Under the pieces are notes generated by a model that saw nothing but the letters and a program-made list of their open reading frames with translations, ran no database searches and was not told where the DNA came from. This document shows, one piece after another, positions 27,237-33,395 of a stretch of 64,000 bases of DNA (its first letter is position 1; each line of letters starts with the position of its first letter). The translations under genes and the position numbers were made by a program. This stretch comes from Nocardia transvalensis (GTDB taxonomy: Bacteria; Actinomycetota; Actinomycetes; Mycobacteriales; Mycobacteriaceae): NCBI RefSeq assembly GCF_015477765.1, contig NZ_JADLQQ010000008.1, positions 1 to 64,000 of the forward strand, written 5' to 3'.

Positions 27237-27929
27237 TTACGCGGCGCCCTCGCCGAGGTACTGCAACCACACCGGATCCAGGTCGGCGGTGGTCGACAGC
27301 AGCCGCCAGTGCGGGCCCTTCGGTGATACGAGCGGCTGACGCAGGGTCCAGCCCAGCTCGCTGAGCAGTTTGTCGGCCTTGCGGTGATTGCAGGGCGCGC
27401 AGGAGGCGACGCAGTTCTCCCAGGAATGTGCGCCGCCGCGGCTGCGCGGAATCACATGGTCGATGGTCTCGGCCTTGCCGCCGCAGTAGGCGCAGCGATA
27501 TCGGTCCCGGTGCATCAGCGCCGCACGGGTCATCGGGACCCGGGCGCGATAGGGCACGCGGACGTAGTTGCGCAGGCGGATCACCGAGGGCAGGGCCACC
27601 GACGCGCCGGCGGAGTGGACCACGGGACCGCCGGGATCGTCGTGGACGGGATCGGCCTTGTCGCAGATGAGCAGCACGACGGCGCGGCGCGCGGACAGTG
27701 CGGTGAGCGGCTCGTAGGTGGCGTTCAGAAGCAGCACCCGGCGCTTCACCCAGGGGGCGGCGCTCGGCGGGGATTCGGAAGAACGGTGCTGAGTAGCACC
27801 CGGATAAGAATGTTTCTCGGACAGGACATGCAGCGGAGTAGCCCCCGACCCACGATTGTGGACGTCGGCGGGCTGGAGTTGTCGGTGTGTTCGCGCCTCG
27901 TGTGACCGGGCGCCGTGCCGCTGCTTCAT
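27237..27929 (-). CDS. HNH endonuclease family protein (Rv2469c-like)
   Basis: A 230-residue protein with an N-terminal extension of about 60 disordered residues. A conserved actinobacterial domain follows (VLLLNATYEPLTALSARRAV) and then an HNH nuclease module with two zinc-binding pairs: C146-x2-C149, the catalytic-type D157-H158, N172 and C177-x2-C180. Small HNH proteins of this kind cut DNA in various contexts, but the role of this conserved housekeeping-linked copy is unknown. Order HNH, glbO, aglA agrees with Rv2469c to Rv2471. Confidence 0.85.
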   Translation of the reverse strand: MKQRHGARSHEARTHRQLQPADVHNRGSGATPLHVLSEKHSYPGATQHRSSESPPSAAPWVKRRVLLLNATYEPLTALSARRAVVLLICDKADPVHDDPGGPVVHSAGASVALPSVIRLRNYVRVPYRARVPMTRAALMHRDRYRCAYCGGKAETIDHVIPRSRGGAHSWENCVASCAPCNHRKADKLLSELGWTLRQPLVSPKGPHWRLLSTTADLDPVWLQYLGEGAA

Positions 27930-28186
27930 GGGAACCCCGAATTCGTATTGTCCGGTTCGTGTGGTATCTGGGCAGACACTGCCACCCAGTTGACCATGGA
28001 ACCGTCACCTTTGCCAGCTGATTTGACACATTCCGTCTGTGCTGTTCGTGAACGCCGGGTTACACCCGGGGGTGGTATGTCCCATGCCGCGTCGTTTGCG
28101 TCGTTCAGCTGGTGATCTCAGAATGCGGTCGTACCGGCGGCCCCACCGAGCACGACACGATTCCGATTGGGTGCCGAGTTGTTGCC

Positions 28187-28227
28187 GGGCCCGGCGGAGC
28201 CTCCTGTTCCTGGGCCCGGCGGAGCCT
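28187..28227. repeat. 16-base direct repeat before glbO, followed by a hairpin
   Basis: GGGCCCGGCGGAGCCT occurs at 28187-28202 and again at 28212-28227. Ten bases later, CCCCGGCC and GGCCGGGG form a perfect 8-base hairpin with a 3-base loop (28237-28255). All lie in the 380-base gap between the divergent HNH and glbO genes, where no gene is seen. They may be terminator-like or regulatory. Confidence 0.45.
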
Positions 28228-28311
28228 TTCTCGGTTCCCCGGCCGGAGGCCGGGGTCCGGAGAGCGGGCACAATGGAGCGGGGTGGGGACAAGCTACGGA
28301 TAAGAGGGTTG

Positions 28312-28716
28312 ATGACTTCCGGCGAGCAGACGGCGACATCCTTTTACGAGGCGGTCGGCGGGGCGGAGACGTTCCGGCGGCTCGTGGCGGCCTTCTATCG
28401 GGAGGTGGCCGACGACGAGGTGCTGCGGCCGCTGTATCCCGAGGAGGACCTCGGACCCGCCGAGCGCAGGCTGCGGATGTTCCTGGAGCAGTACTGGGGC
28501 GGGCCCCGGACCTACTCCGATGAGCGCGGCCATCCCCGGCTGCGGATGCGGCACATGCCGTTCCGGATCGGCCCGATCGAGCGGGACGCGTGGCTGCGTT
28601 GCATGCGGATCGCGGTCGCCGAGATCGAGCCGGAGGTGCTCGACGACGAGCATCGGCGCGCGCTACTCGACTATCTGGAAATGGCGGCGAATTCGCTGGT
28701 CAATGCTCCCTTCTGA
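28312..28716 (+). CDS. glbO: Group II truncated hemoglobin (GlbO type)
   Basis: A 134-residue globin from ATG 28312; an in-frame ATG at 28274 would add 13 residues. It shows FYREVADDEVLRPLYPEEDL, FLEQYWGGPRTYSDERGHPR and then MRHMPFRIG, with the proximal heme His. DAWLRCM carries the Trp that defines group II truncated hemoglobins. GlbO binds oxygen and is linked to respiration and nitric oxide or peroxide handling at the membrane in mycobacteria. The aglA gene follows after about 115 bases on the same strand. Confidence 0.92.
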   Translation: MTSGEQTATSFYEAVGGAETFRRLVAAFYREVADDEVLRPLYPEEDLGPAERRLRMFLEQYWGGPRTYSDERGHPRLRMRHMPFRIGPIERDAWLRCMRIAVAEIEPEVLDDEHRRALLDYLEMAANSLVNAPF

Positions 28717-28831
28717 CGCTATCGCGCAGATTTCCGTGCAACCCAAGGGGTTTCCCGGACCAGGTAGGTCTGCTACTGATTTGCTCGAGCTGAGATCGGT
28801 TGCCCACTCGGGCGGCTTTTAGCGGAAAAGT

Positions 28832-30457
28832 TTGGCACTATTACCGTTTGTGACACCTTCATCAGCGGAGGACCCGGCGGTTCCGGCAGCGACGCTCGAT
28901 CCGTGGTGGCGGTCGGCGGTGTTCTATCAGGTGTATCCGCGCTCGTTCGCCGATTCGAACGGTGACGGCGTCGGCGATCTACGCGGTCTGTGCGACCGGC
29001 TCGGCTACCTCGAGCTGCTCGGCGTGGACGCGCTGTGGATCTGCCCGGTGATGCGGTCGCCGATGGCCGACGGCGGCTACGACGTGAGCGATCCGCGCGA
29101 TATCGACCCGCTGTTCGGCGATCTGGCGGCGCTGGACGAGCTGATCGCCGAGGCGCACGACCGCCGGATCCGGGTCACGATGGATCTGGTGCCCAATCAC
29201 ACCAGCAACCGGCATCCGTGGTTCACCGCCGCGCTGGCCGCCGGACCGGGCAGCCCGGAGCGATCCCGCTACCTGTTCCGCGACGGCCGTGGCCCCGACG
29301 GCTCGCTCCCACCGAACAACTGGCCGAGCGTCTTCGGCGGACCGGCGTGGACGCGGATCATCGAGCCCGACGGCAGACCCGGCCAGTGGTATCTGCACCT
29401 GTTCGCCGCCGAACAGCCGGATCTGAACTGGAACAACCCGGAGGTGGTCGCCGATTTCGAGCAGACCATGCGGTTCTGGCTCGATCGCGGTATCGACGGT
29501 TTCCGCATCGACGTGGCGCACGGCATGGCCAAACCCGACGGCCTGCCGGATATGGATCCGGTCCCGACGGGCATGTTCCACCTCGACGACGATGACTACC
29601 GGTTCAACAACCCGGGCGTGCACGACATTCACCGCCGGATCCGCAAGGTGCTCGACCAGTACCCCGAGGCCGTGGCGATCGGCGAGGTCTGGGCCAACGA
29701 CAACACCCGCTTCGGCGAGTACGTCCGCCCGGACGAACTCCATCTGGCATTCAACTTCAAACTCGCCGAGACACCCTTCGACGCCGCGGAAATCCGTGCG
29801 GCCGTCGACAATTCGATCCAGTCGGTGTCGTGGGTGGGTGCCAGCGCGACCTGGACGCTGTCCAATCACGACATCGACCGCGAGGTCACGCGCTACGGCG
29901 GTGGCGCGGTCGGGGTGGACCGGGCGCGGGCGATGATCCTGCTGGAGCTGGCGCTGCCCGGCGCGGTGTTCATCTACAACGGGTCCGAACTGGGCCTGCC
30001 CAATGTCGACGATCTGCCCGAAGAGGTGCTGCAGGACCCGGTGTGGGAACGGTCCGGACACACCGATCGCGGGCGCGACGGCTGCCGGGTGCCCATGCCG
30101 TGGGAGGGGGACCGGCCGCCGTTCGGCTTCACCACCGGTCCGCGCTCGTGGCTGCCCATTCCGCCGCGATGGGCCGAGCTGACCGTCGAGGCCCAGTTGG
30201 AGCGGCTGAATTCGACATTGTCGCTGTATCGGATGGCGATCGAATTGCGTGCCGTGCGGCCGGAATTCGCCGGGTCCGGACTGGACTGGTACGGCAGCCC
30301 GCCCGGATGTCTGGCCTTCCGGCGCGACGGCGGGCTCATCTGCGCGCTCAATGCCTCCGATGCGCCGATACCGCTGCCGCCGGGAGAGGTTCTGCTGGCC
30401 AGCGCCCCGATCGAGGGCCGGCAGCTGCCCGCCGACGCGGCGGCGTGGCTGGTGTGA
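28832..30457 (+). CDS. aglA: Alpha-glucosidase, GH13 family (AglA-like)
   Basis: About 541 residues from TTG 28832; GTG 28850 is an equally plausible start. The (beta/alpha)8 barrel carries the GH13 regions DLVPNHTS, GFRIDVAH with nucleophile D227, AIGEVW with acid/base E285, and LSNHD with D347. The start WWRSAVFYQVYPRSFADSNG is typical of alpha-1,4- or alpha-1,6-glucosidases and trehalulose-type enzymes. No signal peptide is seen, so it is cytoplasmic and probably acts on maltodextrins or isomaltose. Adjacent glbO matches Rv2470-Rv2471. Confidence 0.9.
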   Translation: MALLPFVTPSSAEDPAVPAATLDPWWRSAVFYQVYPRSFADSNGDGVGDLRGLCDRLGYLELLGVDALWICPVMRSPMADGGYDVSDPRDIDPLFGDLAALDELIAEAHDRRIRVTMDLVPNHTSNRHPWFTAALAAGPGSPERSRYLFRDGRGPDGSLPPNNWPSVFGGPAWTRIIEPDGRPGQWYLHLFAAEQPDLNWNNPEVVADFEQTMRFWLDRGIDGFRIDVAHGMAKPDGLPDMDPVPTGMFHLDDDDYRFNNPGVHDIHRRIRKVLDQYPEAVAIGEVWANDNTRFGEYVRPDELHLAFNFKLAETPFDAAEIRAAVDNSIQSVSWVGASATWTLSNHDIDREVTRYGGGAVGVDRARAMILLELALPGAVFIYNGSELGLPNVDDLPEEVLQDPVWERSGHTDRGRDGCRVPMPWEGDRPPFGFTTGPRSWLPIPPRWAELTVEAQLERLNSTLSLYRMAIELRAVRPEFAGSGLDWYGSPPGCLAFRRDGGLICALNASDAPIPLPPGEVLLASAPIEGRQLPADAAAWLV

Positions 30458-30488
30458 GGCGTTTACTCGCATCGTCTACCGTTGGGCT

Positions 30489-30767
30489 GTGAGCATTCTC
30501 GAGACAGTGCTGATCTTTGTCGGCATCCCGCTGGTGATCTACGCGGTGATCGCCGGATTGTCGTTCCTCGGCAAGCCGCTGCCCGGCGAGAAGCCGGTCC
30601 ACTACAACCTCGGTGACAAGTGGACCGCGGACCCGGTGCTGTGGAGTGCGACCGACGAGGTGACCGGTTCGGGCCACCATTACGCAGAGACCTCGCATGG
30701 CAACCATGCGGCTATCGAATCCGCCGGAGCGGACCTGATCGGAGGCCGGGCAAGTGGCAAGTTCTAA
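30489..30767 (+). CDS. Small single-helix membrane protein, CtaJ-like (aa3 cytochrome oxidase subunit)
   Basis: A 92-residue protein from GTG 30489. One N-terminal membrane helix (MSILETVLIFVGIPLVIYAV) is followed by KPLPGEKPVHYNLGDKWTAD and a polar tail. The helix followed by a proline and GDxW motif resembles CtaJ, a small accessory subunit found in the mycobacterial cytochrome bcc-aa3 supercomplex. That gene, from memory, also lies between glbO and pepN in M. smegmatis. The last 14 bases overlap the next gene, which implies coupling. The assignment rests on resemblance and position. Confidence 0.55.
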   Translation: MSILETVLIFVGIPLVIYAVIAGLSFLGKPLPGEKPVHYNLGDKWTADPVLWSATDEVTGSGHHYAETSHGNHAAIESAGADLIGGRASGKF

Positions 30768-31224
30768 GTGGCCTGCGGTGGTCGAGTCAGACCTGCCGCA
30801 CGGATGGGCTGTGACCAGCAGCGGGCGCGTATCCGGCGTGCACGAGGCCGGTGACGTGTTCAAGGAGGCGCCGTTCAGCGATCGGGAACGGCTGCTGATG
30901 GACAACACGCTCACCGAGGCCACCCGCAGCACCAAGGTGCGCTTCAACATCTACATCGGTGACCTCGGTGCCGACCCGGCCGCGGGCGTCGATGCCCTGT
31001 TCCCGGCCACCCCCGAGGCGGCGCGTTCGGTGCTCATCGCTGTCTCGCCGAACGACCACGCCGTCGAGGTGCGCTCCGGCCGCGACGTCGCCGACCGCGT
31101 GAACGATCGGATCTGCCAGCTCGGCGTGACCGCGGCCCTCGCCTCGCTGCGTCAGGGCGAGCTGATCGACGGCCTGGTCTCCGCGGTCCGCGTCATGGCC
31201 GCCGCCATCGGCCGCCCGGCCTAG
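30754..31224 (+). CDS. DUF5130 family protein (Rv2468c-like)
   Basis: A 156-residue soluble protein from GTG 30754, starting inside the end of the CtaJ-like gene. Segments LTEATRSTKVRFNIYIGDLG, VLIAVSPNDHAVEVRSG and VNDRICQLGVTAALASLRQG are those of DUF5130, a TPM-domain-like family of actinobacteria with unknown function. The position before pepN agrees with Rv2468c. A large nested hairpin follows 12 bases after the stop. Confidence 0.8.
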   Translation: MASSKWPAVVESDLPHGWAVTSSGRVSGVHEAGDVFKEAPFSDRERLLMDNTLTEATRSTKVRFNIYIGDLGADPAAGVDALFPATPEAARSVLIAVSPNDHAVEVRSGRDVADRVNDRICQLGVTAALASLRQGELIDGLVSAVRVMAAAIGRPA

Positions 31225-31236
31225 GTCCTTCTTCTT

Positions 31237-31306
31237 CGCACCCCTTCCGTTCCCACGCACTCGCTCCGGACGTCCGCAGCGAGTGCGGAGCAACGGAAGG
31301 GGTGCG
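31237..31306 (+). terminator. Large nested hairpin after the DUF5130 gene
   Basis: The outer arms CGCACCCCTTCCGTT (31237-31251) and AACGGAAGGGGTGCG (31292-31306) are a perfect 15-base match. Inside them are GCACTCGCT and AGCGAGTGC (31257-31265, 31278-31286), with the palindrome CGGACGTCCG between. TTTG follows. It is a strong terminator, built like the element at 42417-42486. Confidence 0.8.
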
Positions 31307-31367
31307 TTTGTACGCCCTGAGCGTAATGAGGGGGCGGACCGACGGGAGGGGACCTTAGGCTCTGGGT

Positions 31368-31838
31368 ATGGCCGAGCATCCGAGACTTCAGTCGATCCCC
31401 GGCGGACGCGAGGACGAGCCGCGGGCCCCCCAGCGGGTTCGCGAGCCCCTCTGGCGAGAGGTGCTCGGCCGCCGCCTGCGGGCCCTGCGCCAGGAGCAGC
31501 GCGAGACCCTCGCGGAAACCGCTGGGCGAGCAGGCGTTTCGCCCCAATACCTGTCCGAGGTCGAGCGCGGCCGCAAGGAACCGTCGAGCGAGATGATCGC
31601 CGCCCTGGCGGGTGCCCTCGGCACCGACCTGGTCGGCCTTACCGAACAGGTCGCCGACGACCTCCGCCGCCAGCGCCGCGGCGCCCTGGCCCGCCCCGCC
31701 GCCCCACGCCGCGATGCGGTGCGGACGCTGACGGTCGTCCCCGGGGCCGAGCCACTCGACGGTATGAACCAGTTCGCCGTCGATCGGTCCACCTCCGGCC
31801 GACGCCCCGAGCCGACCCTCCTCGCCCTGGTCGCCTGA
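31368..31838 (+). CDS. XRE-family regulator, ClgR/PopR-like
   Basis: A 156-residue protein with one helix-turn-helix domain at about residues 28-90: LGRRLRALRQEQRETLAETA, then GVSPQYLSEVERGRKEPSSE. The SxQYLSEVERGRKEPSSE wording is very close to that of ClgR and PopR, activators of clp genes in actinomycetes. The C-terminal 60 residues are disordered and end in LLALVA. In Streptomyces the C-terminal residues of ClgR and PopR act as degradation tags, and a hydrophobic Ala-ending tail fits that. It is convergent with the clpP-like pair at 32045-33240, its likely target. Confidence 0.75.
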   Translation: MAEHPRLQSIPGGREDEPRAPQRVREPLWREVLGRRLRALRQEQRETLAETAGRAGVSPQYLSEVERGRKEPSSEMIAALAGALGTDLVGLTEQVADDLRRQRRGALARPAAPRRDAVRTLTVVPGAEPLDGMNQFAVDRSTSGRRPEPTLLALVA

Positions 31839-31854
31839 TCTCCGGCCCCGAGAT

Positions 31855-31890
31855 CCCTGTCTCCCCGGCCTCGGGGCCGGGGAGACAGGG
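31855..31890. terminator. Strong bidirectional hairpin terminator
   Basis: CCCTGTCTCCCCGGCC and GGCCGGGGAGACAGGG form a perfect 16-base stem with a TCGG loop, 16 bases after the stop of the XRE gene and between convergent units. Confidence 0.85.
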
Positions 31891-32044
31891 AACGAGGTGG
31901 CGCCTCGCCGGGGAGTTGATGGTCCGCCTACGAACGAGGTGGGTTCCGGGGTGATGGGAGATCGCCCTCCCCGGAGGTTTCCTCTCCCTATATCCCGGAC
32001 CCTTCTGAGCGGATTTCCCTCTATCCCGGCGGGTTTGGCCGGGA

Positions 32045-32638
32045 TCAGTCGCGGGGGCCGAGGATGTTGTCGACCAAGCGGTATTCGAGGGCGGCTCGGG
32101 CGGTGAAGACTCGGTCGCGGTCGGTGTCGTGGCGGAGGGTATCGACGGTCTGGCCGGTGTGTTCGGACAGGATGGATTCGATTTGCGCGCGCATCCGGGC
32201 CAGCTCGTCGGCCTGCAGGATGAGGTCGGGGATCGCGCCCCGGCCCTGGGCCGCGGGCTGGTGCAGGACCACTCGGGCGTGGGGCAGCGTGTTGCGGCGT
32301 CCCGGCGCACCGCTGGCGAGCAGGACTCCGCCGACACCGATGGCCTGGCCCACGCAGGTGGTCACCACCGGTGACTTGAGGTACTGCATGGTGTCGTACA
32401 CCGAGAGCATGGCCGACAGGTCGTTGCCGCCCTCGCAGTTGATGTACAGATTGATGTCCTGGCCCGGGCTGTCGGCATCCAGGTGCAGCATCTGGGCGAT
32501 GAGCGCATTGGCAACGCCCGCATCGATCGGCGTGCCCAGATAGATGATCCGTTCGGTGAGCAGGTGTGAGTAGACGTCCATGATCCGCTCGCCGCGCGGA
32601 TGCTGGGCGATCACATTGGGAATCGTGTAGCTGCTCAT
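32045..32638 (-). CDS. ClpP-like subunit lacking the catalytic serine (ClpR-like)
   Basis: A 197-residue protein of the ClpP fold: TERIIYLGTPIDAGVANALI, then DINLYINCEGGNDLSAML and LPHARVVLHQP. The nucleophile motif GQAAS of active ClpP is GQAIG here, so Gly101 replaces Ser. His (H126) and Asp (D175) of the triad remain. The usual SPGG loop is CEGG. It should therefore be proteolytically dead but able to assemble in a mixed ring, as ClpR subunits do in cyanobacteria and plastids. Its ATG overlaps the TGA of the active-type partner (ATGA), so the two are translationally coupled. Confidence 0.85.
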   Translation of the reverse strand: MSSYTIPNVIAQHPRGERIMDVYSHLLTERIIYLGTPIDAGVANALIAQMLHLDADSPGQDINLYINCEGGNDLSAMLSVYDTMQYLKSPVVTTCVGQAIGVGGVLLASGAPGRRNTLPHARVVLHQPAAQGRGAIPDLILQADELARMRAQIESILSEHTGQTVDTLRHDTDRDRVFTARAALEYRLVDNILGPRD

Positions 32639-33240
32639 GCCGAAATACCTACTTTCTGCCGTTGCGGCATGACCTGGCCGAAGGAGTCGACGATCCGGTC
32701 GACGAATCCGTACTCCAGTGCCTGCTCCGCGGTGAAGAAGCGGTCGTGCAGCGAATCCTCGTAGACCCGTTCGTAGGTCTGACCGGTGTCCTCCGCGATG
32801 AGGCTGAGCACGGTTTTCACCGTGTACCGCAGATCATCGGCCTGGATCTCCACATCGCCCGCGGTGCCGCCGATACCGGCCGAGCCCTGATGCATCAGCA
32901 CCCGCGAGTGCGGCAGCGCGAAGCGGAGCCCCTTCTCGCCGGACGACAGCAGGAATTGCCCAGCGCTGTAAGCGGTTCCGAGCACCAGGGTCGACACCGG
33001 GCACGGCACCAACCGCATCGTGTCGCGCATGGCGAGCATCGACGACACCGATCCGCCGGGGGAGTGGATCCACAGCGAAATCCCCGCCTCCGGATTCTCG
33101 GCCGCGAGGGTCAGGATCTGCGTCGTCAGCAGCGTCCCGTTGTCGTCGTCCAGCGGGCCGTCCAGGACCAGAATGCGGCGACTGAGCAGTTGTTCCCTTG
33201 CCCGCCAACTGAACAGCGGAGCCTTGTTTTCTTCGGTCAT
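32635..33240 (-). CDS. ClpP-like serine protease subunit, ClpP1/ClpP3-related
   Basis: 201 residues from ATG 33240, with GGTGGG upstream; an upstream open frame to 33375 is ignored because it spoils the usual length. The fold and triad are complete: S92 in GTAYSAGQF, H117 in LMHQG and D166 in LHDRFF. The IHSPGGSVSSMLAMRD loop is present. The nucleophile context AYS rather than AAS, and several changes around the equator, make it divergent from ClpP1. With the serine-less partner it probably forms a hetero-oligomer fed by a Clp ATPase. It follows pepN by 155 bases on the same strand. Confidence 0.85.
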   Translation of the reverse strand: MTEENKAPLFSWRAREQLLSRRILVLDGPLDDDNGTLLTTQILTLAAENPEAGISLWIHSPGGSVSSMLAMRDTMRLVPCPVSTLVLGTAYSAGQFLLSSGEKGLRFALPHSRVLMHQGSAGIGGTAGDVEIQADDLRYTVKTVLSLIAEDTGQTYERVYEDSLHDRFFTAEQALEYGFVDRIVDSFGQVMPQRQKVGISA

Positions 33241-33341
33241 GTTTCCCACCGTGCCCGACCCCTGCCGGAAAAGCCGCCCCACGCTGCCCACAGCAGATCT
33301 GCCCACAGCAGCGAGGCGGGGCCTGGCGTCATGGCAGGTGG

Positions 33342-33355
33342 CGCGGATACGCGAA
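33342..33355 (-). promoter_or_regulatory. Candidate ClgR-type operator before the clpP-like pair
   Basis: The minus strand reads GTTCGCGTATCCGCG, with CGCG-N4-CGCG symmetry, about 100 bases before the ClpP-like start. The Streptomyces ClgR/PopR box is, from memory, GTTCGC-N5-GCG; here the spacing is six. The match is imperfect and the motif is GC-rich, so it is only a candidate. Confidence 0.3.
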
Positions 33356-33395
33356 CGCGCCCCGGGCGGGTGCACGGGGCGCGTTCGGCGAGGGG

